From assembly GCA_023101725.1 (NCBI GenBank), contig JALJCO010003062.1, positions 496,001 to 560,000 of the forward strand: a DNA stretch of 64,000 nucleotides, read 5' to 3'. The DNA comes from Atherinomorus stipes. Lineage: Eukaryota > Chordata > Actinopteri > Atheriniformes > Atherinidae. The notes under the pieces are model-generated. The model was not told where the DNA came from and did not search any database. It saw only the letters and a list, made by a program, of their open reading frames with translations. The translations under genes and the position numbers were made by a program. The number at the start of each line of letters is the position of its first letter. Within the stretch, counting starts at the first letter, position 1. Shown here in pieces: positions 1 to 11,942 of this stretch.

Positions 1-129
1 AAAGTTATGGCTTGCCTGAGGTAATATGAACCTTTAGACAATAATTTTCTAGATTTTCTTCTAAAACACATCAGAGCTTACAGTCCCTGTGTCTCCTGAC
101 AAATCTCTGCCTCTACACTTCAACTCTGG

Positions 130-610
130 CTTCGCTGAGTCCCTCATGTCACCCCTCAGAAAACACACGGATTAATTGTTCAATCAGCCATGTAATGAAT
201 CCCACCATCCTGAATCCCCAGCTCATTAACTGCACAGCAGGTTGCACCGCTAAGTTAGATAACTTGTGTCTGGCCTACGCGGTTTCCACCTCACAGCAGA
301 GCCAATTCGCTTAATTCCCGTTTGTCATTTCAAGTTTAACTGTCTTCCTGTTTTATGTCGCGGCTGTTTTCATGCAGCAGAGGAAGTTGTGTCTCTGTGA
401 GTGCTCTGATGTCCTGTTTAACACGCCGCTGTCACTGCATTTATCACAGAGCTCCTCACGCTGCCGGCCTGTGACAGGAAATGGGGCGAATCTTGGCCCT
501 GCTACACTGTTCAGCACCATGTTGGCAGCGTGACAGCCGTGTCTCATTTCACTGTACGAGGCCTGAAACAGAAACGGGGTCATAAATTAGAATCAGGCCG
601 AAGCTATATA
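130..610. promoter_or_regulatory. Candidate conserved non-coding element
   Basis: This stretch has mixed, non-repetitive composition with several AT-rich homeodomain-like words (ATTAATTG, TCATAAATTAG) set among GC-richer blocks. It carries no transposon termini and no plausible exon. Conservation cannot be judged from one sequence, so the enhancer idea is inference from composition and from lying upstream of a neuronal gene. Confidence 0.2.
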
Positions 611-614
611 TGGC

Positions 615-1255
615 CCCACTGATGTCTAAGTTGGGGAACTGTGCGAGATATGTTCACATTTGCTAAAGTGAAATATAGTTGAATGTGCAATGAAAGTTGG
701 ACTTCCACAATATTGGTTGTAAAAGTTTCCTCTGTCCACGGTGGCTGTGCAGAAATCCCCCAAGACTCTAATGTAACAGCTGGGAGGTAAAACTTGCCAA
801 CTTCATTCAGTGCAAAAATGTTCCAGCTAAAGCTAAAATGAGAAGCTGGATTTCAAAATGGGAAAAACAGCTCCTGCCGCAGGGCTCCAGACCTCTCAGG
901 GTGTCCCCAAAATACCTCAAACTAATTGAACACAGAAAACCTGAAGCCAGATAATCTAATTCCAACACTGGAGTGATGGCTGGCTTCAGGGTTTCAGGTC
1001 TGTAATCTTTTTTTCTTTTAGCCCATAATCTCCAACTGGGGGTTTTCCGCCTTCGTTTTCTGAATAGAAAGGGCTTGTCTGAAAGGGTTTTAGGTTTTTA
1101 AGGTGTTTTTTGGACTTTTCAAGATGGTCTTTTTGCAGAAGTTGTTTAAAGGATGATGTTTCTGTGTCACAACTGAAGCCATTTCACACAAACTCAGCAG
1201 ATGTTCAGGAGAATGTGGACAAAAAAAGATGTAGAAATATTGAATTGATGTAAAA
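615..1255. other. Non-coding DNA, nothing recognised
   Basis: No repeat termini, coding remnant or RNA gene was seen. It is ordinary AT-rich sequence leading into the A-rich tract. Confidence 0.5.
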
Positions 1256-1261
1256 AGGGAG

Positions 1262-1672
1262 AAGGACGGGAAATAAAAAACACAAAAAAAAAAAAATAAA
1301 AAAAACAAGAAAAAAAATAAATAAAAGAGAATAAAAAAAAAAGGGAAAAAAAGGGAAAAAAAAAAAAAAGAAGGGGGGAAAAAAAAATAAAAGAAAAGAA
1401 TAAGGAAAAACGGAGAGAGAGGAGAAAAAGGAGGAAAGCAGACGAAAAAAAAAAAAAAAAAAAAAATATATATATAAAAATTAACAAGAAAATAAAAGAA
1501 AAAAAAAAAACCCCCCAGGAAGGAAGAGGACAGAGGGAGGAAAAAAGAAAAAAATAAAAAAAAAAAAAAAGGAAATAAAATAAAATAAAAATAAGACAAC
1601 ATCCAGGGAAGCGGCGCCCCCGCCCGCAGGGAAAAAAAAAAAAATATAACCCACTGTGATCCTTATTTTTTT
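1262..1672. repeat. A-rich/purine-rich low-complexity tract
   Basis: About 400 bp of A runs with scattered G, a few T, one short C run and a small GC-rich patch (1610-1632). Long Phe-rich frames on the minus strand here are by-products of poly-A. The irregular runs could be genuine simple sequence or poor consensus over homopolymers. Confidence 0.85.
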
Positions 1673-1874
1673 TTCCCCCACCTTTGCTGTCCACGTGAGC
1701 AGTTCTCTGTCTCATCTTTGGATGTTCTGGGGATTTCATTCAGAGACAAGGTGAAAAATCTCCGGAAGAAGTTTTTCACAAATGTTGCCACCACACTATA
1801 AAATCTTTAGAATATTTTCAGGACCAGTGCATTTTTGAAAAACGGCTTGACATCAGTGATATCTGGAAAATTTA

Positions 1875-2406
1875 CAGTCGTCCTCAAAATTATTCATACT
1901 CTCCAATTAAAGAAGGAAGAAAATCAGCTGTCAGTGAAATAAGTTGAAATTGATAAAGGTAATAGTAAATAAAAATTCTATGAAAATCATGACTTTGATG
2001 TTAAATTGTGGTTTGAAAGAAAAATTAAAAACAAACACACTAAAAATTAAACAAGTAAACAAGCATGATGGGGCTCTGAAGCTAAAATTTTGTTAAGCAA
2101 CACTTTGAGGCAATCACTGGAATCAGGTGTTTTCTCTAATGTTCAAAAAGACTTCTGCACCTGTTGACAGGTGTTTGGTCCACTGTTCATGGGAAAAGTG
2201 CTCTTAAGTGTCTGTGACAAGTTTGGTTGTTTTTTTAAATTATTATTTTCAACCACAATTCAAAAGCAATATTTATTTTACTAAACTATAATTTTGCAAT
2301 TTTTTTTATTTATTTATCATTAGTTTCTTTAATTTCTTGTTATTTGAATGACTATTTTGAATGTAGCCTTTTCTTTAACTGGAGGGTATGAATAAGGGTA
2401 CGACTG
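1875..2406. mobile_element. Tc1/mariner-type MITE, copy 1
   Basis: The left end CAGTCGTCCTCAAAATTATT is mirrored at the right end (CAGTCGTACCCTTATTCATA on the other strand), giving inverted termini of about 35 bp. Both ends abut TA, the target duplication of Tc1/mariner elements. The 532-bp interior is AT-rich and has no transposase, so it is non-autonomous. A sibling lies at 5933-6435 and a truncated inverted relative at 31567-31695. Confidence 0.8.
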
Positions 2407-2409
2407 TAC

Positions 2410-3265
2410 TTAGGGTCAAAATTCTTCCAGCCTCCTTTGCTTCTACTGCTTTTGGGGGAAAATCTGCTGCGTCCTGAACCAGACGGCACATAAGTGCTGC
2501 ATAGACTTTAAGTTCTTTGAGTGCCACAATCAGAGCAGAATTTTTAGCATTTGACTGATGATTTAAATAACTGTTTCTACGAGGCTCACACACTCTGAAC
2601 CAGCACTAAGGCTTCTAAGGCACATATTAGGCTTTTGGTCTGTTCACTATGCAATAAAGCTCAACAACTGAGAACTATGCTTCATCTTGCTTCATATTTG
2701 GCAACTATCTTCAAGCTCTGATAATGCGAGCAACAGAAACATCTCTACCAAAATCAGACTTTTCTCTGTGTGTTTCTGTCCATAATAATAAAAGATATGA
2801 TAGCTTAAACATTATTTGCGCATTTGGGCCAAAAATAACCCAGACATCAAGCTCACTGGGTTTTATTGATATTCCAAAAAGGAAAAAGTCTAATCAGTTT
2901 AAGAGTGGGCAGCTGCAACAACAGATCAATGCATTTAAAGACTCGTTGGAGATTAAAACACTGCATTTTGCATAACTTGGCTTCACTGTATCAAAGGAAA
3001 TGTCTTGAACAGTAAATGAAAGAAAACCATTAATATTAACATGCATGAGCACCATATAAGGGGCAGTATGTGGTTGTAATTAATCTGCTAAGCAACAGAT
3101 GGCCATCATTGCTGCGCACTTGACTTAAGTTCAACGTTTATGGTCCCTATTTTACTGGAATCCTTTTTTTTAGTAATAGGGCTTCATTTAAAGAAGCACT
3201 GTGCTGCTTTCTGACCTTAAAAATGTGTTTCTGACTTGTTTTGATGGCTCAGTGAAATTCATTAT
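2410..3265. other. Non-coding DNA, nothing recognised
   Basis: No element termini or gene remnants were recognised. The short open frames have no family resemblance and no splice context. Confidence 0.5.
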
Positions 3266-3269
3266 GTAC

Positions 3270-3510
3270 ATTTCTGGAGCTGTCGTTACCCTGCAGCATT
3301 CCGAGGATGAGAAACCACACTTCACAACTCTGTGCTGCAGCTTGGAGGACTACTTTACAGCAGACTTTCCTTTACACACCGCATCACATTGGATATCAAC
3401 ACACTGGCTGTTTTGAACATACACTATGGCTGATTCGGTAAACACACTGTCAACATCAGACTGACTTTTACTGTCTGGAGAAAGCCCAGAGTAGCATGCA
3501 ACATAGATGC
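3270..3510. mobile_element. Degraded copy of an unclassified interspersed repeat
   Basis: The core (CACCGCATCACAT ... GATATCAACACAC ... TTTTGAACATACAC) matches the better preserved copy at 62945-63325 in the same orientation and the inverted copy at 37848-38225. The family has no coding sequence here and its class is unknown. Boundaries are approximate. Confidence 0.45.
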
Positions 3511-3514
3511 TGAG

Positions 3515-4440
3515 TTAGCCATCATCATTGAGTAAATCTGCTAGATTTTAGTAGTGCTTCTTTCAAATATGTCTAAATGATTTAGCAATTTCTCTTCCCC
3601 TAGAAAGCAAATGTACTGTAAATCCAGCAACAGAATGTCAAAGCTGAGTTCAAAGTGCTTTTTTCCTGAGTATAAGAGCTTTATGACCAAACATGCCTTC
3701 TTTTTTTGTTATTCTTTTCTCTCTTTATTGAGTTTATGCTGTGACACCACAGTGCAATACGCAGCAGTTTCATAATTAAAGCATTGTTAAATTGCTAAAA
3801 TCTGACAGCTCCAAAGTTGCTACTCGTCGAAATTTGCATTTAAAAAATCCTGACACATTTTACATTACACAAGACTCAACAAAATATTCATAAGATCTTC
3901 AACTACTCAACTTTACTGCTGTAAAGTTTTAGCATATGGTTAAAGTTATGGGCTCTTCTACACCGACCTGACAATCAGCTGGTGGGGACATCTGGAACGT
4001 CCATCTTTCCTGCTTCTTTGATGTGTAATGCACCATCTGTATTGTCAGACCCTGTTATGTAAATTTTTTATAATTTAACAATGCCTTCTTTGTGAAACCG
4101 CTGCATAGTGCACTCTGTTCAGTCTGTTCAGCTTGTTGAGTCTACGTTGGTCTACATTGGAGTAAAAGTAATCTGGTTGAATATTCAGTAAAGAGTCCAT
4201 GATTTGTGGTTACATTTTGTACCTTCACTAGTCGTTTTTCACAACCAACAGACCAAGTGTTACAATGCCACTCCTGCAACAAAGTTTTTTCTTTTTTCAA
4301 CCTGGATCTTAGGAATTTATACGCGCATTTACTCTAGGTAACATTTCTGTATCACTCCGATGCCTTCCGATGATATTTATTTTTCTTGCTGTCAGCGTAC
4401 ATCCATATAATGCGAGTGAAGGGGGCAGTGGGGGTAGGCC
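3515..4440. other. Non-coding DNA, nothing recognised
   Basis: No repeat termini, coding remnants or structured RNA were recognised. Confidence 0.45.
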
Positions 4441-4444
4441 TCTG

Positions 4445-4568
4445 TATAAGTCATTATCTGCAGCTAAACTCCTAAATTTCCTCACAAGACAATAGTATTT
4501 ATTCGTTTGTTCATTTGTCTGCAGGTATTGGTAAAATGAGGGAGTTTTGCTGCAGATAATGCCTTATA
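4445..4568. repeat. Inverted repeat (36-bp arms, about 52-nt loop)
   Basis: The arm at 4445-4480 (starting TATAAGTCATTATCTGCAGC) is the imperfect reverse complement of 4533-4568, with roughly 30 of 36 positions pairing. Weaker pairing may extend outward through G-rich sequence near 4425 and C-rich sequence near 4592. It could be the core of a small foldback MITE; a hairpin RNA is less likely given the long loop. Confidence 0.6.
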
Positions 4569-4569
4569 G

Positions 4570-5930
4570 ACCGTGGAATTGCTTGTATCTTCCCCCTTAG
4601 ATTGGCGAATACCAATCTTTCGTAAGTTGAAAGGATGGCCGTTTTTGTATACTGTACGTAAATGCCTCCAAAAAGTCTATAAAATGTCATGAGGCTTACG
4701 GGCTGTGTGCAAAACAGACGCAGGCAGCGATCACCGATGAGGAAAAAGAACAAGCAAAACGGATCAATGAAAACAAAAATTAACTATAAAGATGTGAACT
4801 GAAGCCTGAGTTTCTTCTTTTTAAAGTGTTAACGTGGTTATAGATAATCACATGATGAGCTTCAAATAATATAAATACAGCCTTATATACAAAAGGCAAT
4901 TCCTCCTGAGCTTGGGCAGCAGCCTGTAGTCTGGTCCCATGAATGTACAGTTTCAGGATGCACATCCTCGTGGTGTCGTATAGCTAAAGGGGAAGGTAGT
5001 ACATGAATGAATTATCGTTACATAGCCTACTGTGCCTTCTACAACAAATATCCACCTGCTGTGGCATCATTTTAAAATGCGGTCCGCTATCGGCACGAGC
5101 GATGCATCTGGTTATAATGAAATAAAATGAAAAATACTTTATTTATCCCAGAAAGGAAATTCAATTTTTTTTTTCAAATTTCAAATTCAAAATTCAACCA
5201 CAAAATAAGTGTTATGAACCAGGCAGCTGCAACAAAACCTTGATTTCTTAATAAAATTAATCCTTATGTTAAAAAGACACCCCTGTAATGAATTCTGATT
5301 ATTAAATACCACATTCAGTATTGGATCTGAGTCATAAGCGACTTGGGCATTTATGGAGTGATGAAGCTGCAAGTGAGGAAACGGATCTGGCCTGTGTGCA
5401 GTCTATTGCATCGATGGTGTGAGGAAGACGAGGAATCTGTCTCAAGTCGACTGCAACATGTTCTTAAATGAATGAAATGGGTGAAGCATAGCAACTTTTT
5501 CCCCTGATGGAAACTAAAACATTAGGACACGGTCTGCAAAATCCTTTGTAATTCATTAAAAACTGTTTTAAAAACTGACAAAAACATCACTGTAGTTTTA
5601 TTATTGTATTTTAATTAACTGAACGGCAGAAAGTATCACAGATGCTAATTTTGTTGAAAAGTTTCAGCACTCAGATGTTCATAAGAGTTCTCCTGAGCGT
5701 CCATGATTTGTTCTACTGTACCAATGAACATATTGAAGTTATGACGATTTTTGGCAAATGTCACATTTTTTGTCAAATGTTTATAAGTGGGATTTAAGAA
5801 CAAATTTGTTCGCTGGAACCATTGGTGAATGAGGCCCAATGTCTTTCTGGAGGGGACTTAAAAAGATTGAGTGTGATAGTAGAAAAAGAACAGGCTATAC
5901 TGCATATAGGTTGCATATGTACGTATAGCC
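4570..5930. other. Non-coding DNA with a possible retroelement tail
   Basis: Only one fragment is suggestive. Around 5123-5165 the sequence AATACTTTATTTATCCCAGA followed by GGAAATTC resembles the reversed 3' tail of common fish SINEs and LINEs. The rest shows no recognisable feature. Confidence 0.35.
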
Positions 5931-5932
5931 TA

Positions 5933-6435
5933 CAGTCGTCCTCAAAATCATTCATGCCCTCCAACTAAAAAAGAAAAAAAAATCAGCTGTCAGTGAAAAA
6001 AGCTGAAATTGACAAAAGTGATAATACATAAAAATTCTATGAAAATTATTGTATTGATTTTGAATTGTGGTTCGACAAAAATATTAAAAACAAACAAAAA
6101 ATAAAACAAGCAAACAAGGGGCTCTGAAGCTATGAAGCTTTTTTTTTCTTGAGCAAACCTTTGAGAAAATCCCTGCAGTCAGGTGTTTTCTGTAATGTTC
6201 AAAAAGATTTCTACACATGTTGACAGGTATGTTGGTCCACTGTTCATGGGAAAGGTGCTATAATGTGTTTGGGATATATATTTTTTTAATTATCAGTTTC
6301 AACCACAATTAGAAAGCAATATATATATATTTTTTTATTCATTATTAGTTTCTTTAGTTTCTTGTCATTTGAATTACTATTTTGAATTTAGTCTTTTCTT
6401 TGATTGGAGGGTATGAATAATTCTGAGGACAACTG
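5933..6435. mobile_element. Tc1/mariner-type MITE, copy 2
   Basis: It starts CAGTCGTCCTCAAAATCATT next to TA and ends with the reverse complement of CAGTTGTCCTCAGAATTATT next to CA, a mutated TA. The interior follows copy 1 along its length, including the TGTTCATGGGAAA block and the closing TGGAGGGTATGAATAA. About 503 bp, non-autonomous. Confidence 0.8.
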
Positions 6436-6439
6436 CAGC

Positions 6440-8930
6440 AAGAATTTTTCATTCGTGAGAAATACATTGAAAAAACTTTGTAGAAAATCAAATGCTTTCA
6501 TCTCACACTGAAAGAGTATTCATTGTAGGATTAATATGTTATTGTGTTGGGATACAAAGCTCTGACATCTCTGTAAACACTAAATGTGAACTGCAACTTT
6601 TGCTTTTTTGAGGAATTTAAAGTGGACGGAATGGAGGAGCGCAGCAAGCAAAGCCAATTTGAAAAGGCAGCCACATTAAATAATATCAAGAATCATGTTT
6701 GAAAGTAGTTTATATTTTAGGAGCAAAGACGGGGGCATTTGTTTTGAGTACACAAAGCAGATTTCTCTGTCAACCAGGAGAGCTAATCTGCAGCCACACC
6801 TGCAAGTTATTTTACAGGAGGTCAGCATCAGGTTCAAGATGTTCAGCATCATCTGACTGCCTGCTTTTTCAGAGCCGTCAGCAACAGCTGATCCATTGGC
6901 AGATACTTTTTGAATGTCATCACTGACAGAATAGCAATATTTGTATGTAAATTCACCACATTTTTCTGAGACTTCTGGGTGAAAGCAATAGCTTGCATCT
7001 CTAGGACATACTTTCTGTAAATCTATGTGTACACTGCAGCTTGTGCTCTCTTGGTGAATTTAAATTCAGATTTTTCTATGGTTGAGGGGTAGCAAGCGAC
7101 CTGCCACAGAGTTGTGCTCAATGTTTGTCATCCATTGTTTCTCCCGTCACATACACTTTGTCCAGATGTATGAGCAATGTGGAGAATAACCAGATTATGT
7201 TTCTTCCACCCACAGGCTTAGAGCAACAACCAACACATTAACGTGAAACGTGCCTGGCTGAAATTAACTTGAATTACCCTTTAACAGGGAAAGCTTTCCG
7301 AGCTTTCCTCCTGTCAAACCGGTCAGATATGGACCTTAAAGATTAAATAAGATTCTCCCCATAAAGTAAAAACTTAAAGCTGTATTCCAGTATCACATTT
7401 GATGGATTATAAATGGGGAGAAAATAAATCATTGCTTAAGAATGTTAACTTTTACAGCCAATTTATCATTTTCTGCCATATGTGTTATTTATAAGAAATA
7501 TTATGATTATAGCTTCTTCTTTTTTTTGGCTGTCAGTGCAGGTTTTGGAAAGCTGTATTTTGGTTCATTTGTAAAGTCAAATAATGAAAGACAACAGAAC
7601 ATAATCACAAGCAAAATAATGCCGCTACCAACCTTTATTTATTTATTTATTTTTATTCTGGTTTTTCCAACCTAGCCCTCCATCTCCCAGCAGCTTTCAT
7701 CATTGCACTTCAGTATTTGGCAGGCGTAACAAACCACCCACCCACACAGCCTTGCTGCCCACCCTCCCAGCATGATGCTAGGCCACTTACCATAGCCTTC
7801 CTAACCCTGACGGGGTGAAGAGAGGGGCTGTGAAGTGAGCACTTATTGACAGGAAAAACAGCTTCAGAATAAAACTAAAAACATCCATATTCAGTACTAC
7901 ATGATGTCACAATATATCTAATACTCTGGTTCAGTTTCCTGCAAAAAAACACTCCCCTGATCTTGAATCAAGGTTTATTTATTTATCAACCTCAAGGTCA
8001 TTTTTTCACTCTGTCTGCAATGACTCCAAAAGCTTAGAGATATACAGTAGAATAACTTGTCTCACCCAGCTGAATTGAAGACACCAATTCTTTATTCAGC
8101 GTGATTTGTAGGATGTTTTTCAGTGGAAACCTTTTTTCACATTTGTGTATTTGTGCATGAAATAGGTTGGAAGTGAAGGCCAGAGGAAATACAGAAAAGG
8201 GTAAAAAAAAAAAGGGTAACTTGCTAAATGAGTTCTCAGAGGCTGTATTTAAAAGCAAACTATGATATCCCCACCCACCCACCCACCCCCAAATGGGAAA
8301 AAAAACAAAACAGCAATATCTTGCTAGTTAAATCTAGCTACAAGCTTCTTCTTTGTCAAGATAAGGGTATGATAAAAACACAAAATAAAACATTTGTTGT
8401 GACCTTTCCTTAGGATAAATTCAACTCTGACCGAAAAAATTGTGACCTTACTTAAACTTGTAAAAACTAGAAATCTAAATATCTGATATGTATAGCATAA
8501 AAGAAAATTACATAATACATTTTTCATCCATGTCAAATATATTCAATACTTTGTTTAAACCAGCCTTATTGGATTTGACTATTTTCCTGTTGATCTGAGT
8601 CTTACAGTCACTTCATTACAGAAAAATAAAGGCTCGATGTGTTTTTATTACTCTGTTTTGAACCAGTGTCCTGACAGCAGTTCAGTCAATATGTCAACCA
8701 ATTTACTGGCATGCGTGCCAGCTGCTTTGTGAACTTTTGGAGGCTATATCAAATGTGGCATCTTTTTACTGTTAAAGTCCCTGGAGGTGTTTACGTGTTG
8801 CTTCTGAGAAACGCTGCTTGACCCAGATCTGTCCTGCACAGTGGAGCAGACAGTCTGACTTAGGACAAACCACTAAATGTTCATGCATAATGTAGCATTT
8901 TCTGTGTTTCATCTTGGGCTTTCTCTTGTT
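6440..8930. other. 2.5 kb non-coding DNA, nothing recognised
   Basis: No transposon termini, coding remnants or RNA genes were recognised. There is a short CCCA repeat near 8272-8290. Small open frames look random. Confidence 0.45.
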
Positions 8931-8934
8931 TGTG

Positions 8935-10101
8935 GGTTGTTTTGCCAGATTTCCCTCCTCTGTAACAGGGTTGGGTGTGGTAATGCTAGCCTGGTACACC
9001 AGCCTGACTAACGCCATGTATGAGATACACGGCAAGTCAGTCTGGATTCCCTCCGCTGGAGACTGATTTCCAATGCGAGACAAGAGGCGGGACTAACAGG
9101 AAGAAAGTGAACCGGAGAGAACCAATCAGAAGTGACTGTAGCTGGCGTAGCTCGGCACTCTGTTGCTATGTTTCTATAGCGACGCCGGAAGTCAGCGTTT
9201 ACACGTTGTTTTTCCCTCTCTATTTAATGTAGTTTTCTTGTGTATATTAACATAGAATGTTTGGTTTCATTATCATAAATACTCTGTTACATGTCAGCAT
9301 TGTTTATTGCTGAACTACTAATATGAGAAAGCGTTTGTGTCGCACGTCATGTGACTATGACCCGGAAGCTGTTAGTTACGCACCAAAACAGAGCAAAACA
9401 GCGGTGGAGATGTCGGAGGAGTTTAACGTTCATCTGTTAATAATTCTACTGCTGCGCTGTGATTGGTCCGGTCAATTTTTTACCGGAGTGGAATCATTCT
9501 CCAATGGAGGGAACCCAGACTGACTTGCTGTGTATCTCATACATGGCGTTAGTCAGGCTGGCTATGGTAATGCGGCTCTACCTGGAGACCAAGTTGACTT
9601 CATTTTGAATGGCTACAACATCATGGGCACTTCAGACAGTGAACTACTGTATGTTTATCAGACAAGACAGCGTTTAGAAAATAAATAAACTTACGGGTAA
9701 TGACAACGTTGTTGTCGCCACCCTCAGTGTTTTTGCAGAAGTTTTCTTTTAAACTTGTTCAAAAACTCTAACTTGAATTCACCCATGTTGAATGCAGTCA
9801 GATGTACATGCTAGCGCGACTCACGCAGCTGTGTCAGCTGGGGGGGGGCAGAGCGGAGGGTGGAAGGAAAGGGGAGGGCTGTTCGCTTGTGTGCTGTGAA
9901 TATGAATTACATAGAACAATAACCTATGTAAAATGATAAGCCGATTCAGCCATTTCTGAACAAAGACACAAAGCTGACCGTCCATGAACAGAGACTTTGA
10001 TACTCACTCTTGACATTCACATGGCCTCATCAGAGCACAACAGATCATATTATACCCCCAAAACCAAAGAAAATGGAAATTTGATGTCATGGCACTTTTA
10101 A
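8935..10101. mobile_element. TTAA-flanked MITE family, copy A (5' truncated, interrupted)
   Basis: From TGCCAGATTTCCCTCC through CTACCTGGAGACCAAGTTGA to ATGTCATGGCAC then TTAA, this matches copies B (35385-36186) and C (53499-54252, inverted). The left third is missing. A hAT MITE (8987-9565) has inserted into it, and removing that insertion restores alignment with copy B. The TTAA terminus suggests a piggyBac- or Kolobok-type mobiliser, which is inference. Confidence 0.7.
8987..9565. mobile_element. hAT-type MITE nested in TTAA MITE copy A
   Basis: The 8-bp duplication GGTAATGC flanks both sides (8979-8986 and 9566-9573), as expected for hAT elements. The left end TAGCCTGGTACACCAGCC and the following 70 or so bases are mirrored at the right end, which lacks the outermost bases. 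The interior has no transposase. A shorter relative with the same termini lies at 50615-51001. Confidence 0.8.
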
Positions 10102-10104
10102 TAT

Positions 10105-10650
10105 TTGAATAAAGGGAATCATGTTTAAAGTGTACATCCAGCATAGATGGAGAAAAATTATCCTTTTGCAGTGTTTAATCCCATATCAGGCATGAAAGAC
10201 AGCCAAGGTTACTCATTTAAATCAAACCACAACCCACCTCAAAACATTTCATGAATCGGTTTAAGTCTGTCAGAATAACTTGGAATAGGATACTGTTCTA
10301 AAGGTTAGGCAATATTCCCAATATATTCTGGTTTTTATTTCCCTTTCTGTGTTCTTGAGAGCAAAATATTCACCATGACACAAAAAGACTAGCCTTCAGT
10401 ACCATTCCAGAGTCTCCACAAAAGTGCCTGCTCCACAATATCAATAAATTAAAAGCTTCAGGTTCAATAAGTTATAAAAAACACTGCAAATCCATAAGAT
10501 GTATTTTTGTAACTGTGAAGTCTTCCACCAAACTGAAAAGTAATACAGGAATCTGTGTTCATTGAGCAGCAACAGGTAGGGGTAGGCCGTTTAACTAAAA
10601 AAAAATCGATGCATCGCGATGTCGCATGTATTGAATCAATTTCAATTCAT
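10105..10650. other. Non-coding DNA, possible hAT end fragment
   Basis: Mostly unrecognised. Around 10570-10650 the words AGGGGTAGGCCG and ATCGATGCATCGCGATG resemble ends of fish hAT MITEs, but no partner terminus was found. Confidence 0.3.
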
Positions 10651-10654
10651 ACTT

Positions 10655-11640
10655 CCTATGAGGTCCAATGAGGCACTCTGGGCCTGTGGGACTCCTGAGG
10701 CAGCTGACAAATATTGGCAGGCGAAGCAGACCGCGGCTCTGGCGGTCCCTGAGGCAAAAACTCAGACATGGGAGGAGTTCGGTGAAGCCATGGAAAACGA
10801 CTTCCGGACGGCTTCGAGGAGATTCTGGTCCACCATCATGTGGCTCAGGAGGAGGAAGCAGTGCACCGTCAACACCATGTACAGTTGGGATGGTGGGTTG
10901 CTGACTGTGACTCGGGATGTTGTGGATCGGTGGAGAAAATACTTCAAAGACCTTCTCAATCCCACCAGCACGTCTTCTGATGAAGAGGCAGAGTTTGGGG
11001 ACTCAGGGGTGGGCTCTTCTATTACTGGGGCTGAGGTTGCTGAGGTAGTTAAAAAGCTCCTCAGTGGCAGGGCTCCAGGGGTGCATAAGATCTGCCCGGA
11101 GTTCCTGAAGACTCTGGATGCTGTGGGGCTGTCTTGGCTGACATACCTCTGCAGCATTGCGTGGACATTGGGGACAGTGCCTCTGGATTGGCAGACTGAT
11201 GTGGTGATCCCCTTCTTCGAAAAGGGGGATCGGAGAGTGTACTCCAACTTCAGGGAAATCACACTCCTCAGCCTCCCCAGTAAAGTCTATTCAGGGATCC
11301 TGGAGAGAAGGGTCTGTTAGATAGTCGAATCTCAGATTGAGGAGGAGCAGTGTGGTTTCCGTCTTGGTCATTTAACAGTGGACCAGCTCCTTACCCTCTT
11401 CCGGGTCCGAGAGGGGGCATGGGAGTTCACCCAACCAGTCTACATGTGCTTTGTGGACTTGGAGAAAGCATTAAATCGTGTCCCCCGGGGACTCCTGTGG
11501 CCGGTGCTCTGGGAGTATGGAGTACCAGACCCCTTGTGTAGGTGGTCCAGTCCCTTTATGACCAGCTCCAGAGCTTGGTCCACATTTCCAGCTGTAGGTG
11601 GATCCATTTCCGGTGAGTTTGGATTCTTAAAATTGCAGGA
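10655..11640 (+). pseudogene. Rex3-like (RTE clade) LINE reverse transcriptase, truncated and broken
   Basis: The plus strand encodes the linker and fingers/palm part of a non-LTR reverse transcriptase. Recognisable blocks include RRFWSTI, CTVNTMYSWDGGLLT, VVDRWRKYFKDLLNPT, SGRAPGV, GTVPLDWQTDVVIP, EEEQCGFR, and CFVDLEKALNRVPRG. The frame is open to the stop at about 11318, then coding resumes after that stop and a frameshift near 11370, until homology ends near 11640. The endonuclease and the catalytic Y/F-ADD box are absent, so the copy is dead. The wording of these blocks fits the RTE-type Rex3 family of teleosts; clade assignment is from memory and moderately sure. The related 3' end at 23322-23665 finishes in the GATGG-type sequence typical of Rex3. 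Confidence 0.82.
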
Positions 11641-11942
11641 CATCATAGCAGCGCTGCACAATTATTTGTAATTCTGTCCGACTACTGACATCTTCCACAT
11701 AACTCATTCTTTCTAGAATCATTAATATTAAATATTAAGCACTTTGTCAGCCATCATCACCCTGGTTTCTGTTATTTGGACACTGTTTGTATCGTCCTGC
11801 AGTGATCAGTGCAGCGCTGAGACAGATGTGACCAGGGATGTGCTTTCTGTAGCTATTTGCAAGTAACTTGTTACACTGACCACCTTGGAGCCATTGAAGT
11901 GCTTTGAAATTAATCATCAGACTCAAGGAAATAGGATCTTAG

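Noticed and set aside
1090..1739. Long Phe-rich open frames on the minus strand
   Set aside because: They translate the A-rich low-complexity tract; no start context, domain or splice support.
10762..11262. 166-codon minus-strand frame
   Set aside because: Antisense shadow of the Rex3-like reverse transcriptase on the plus strand.
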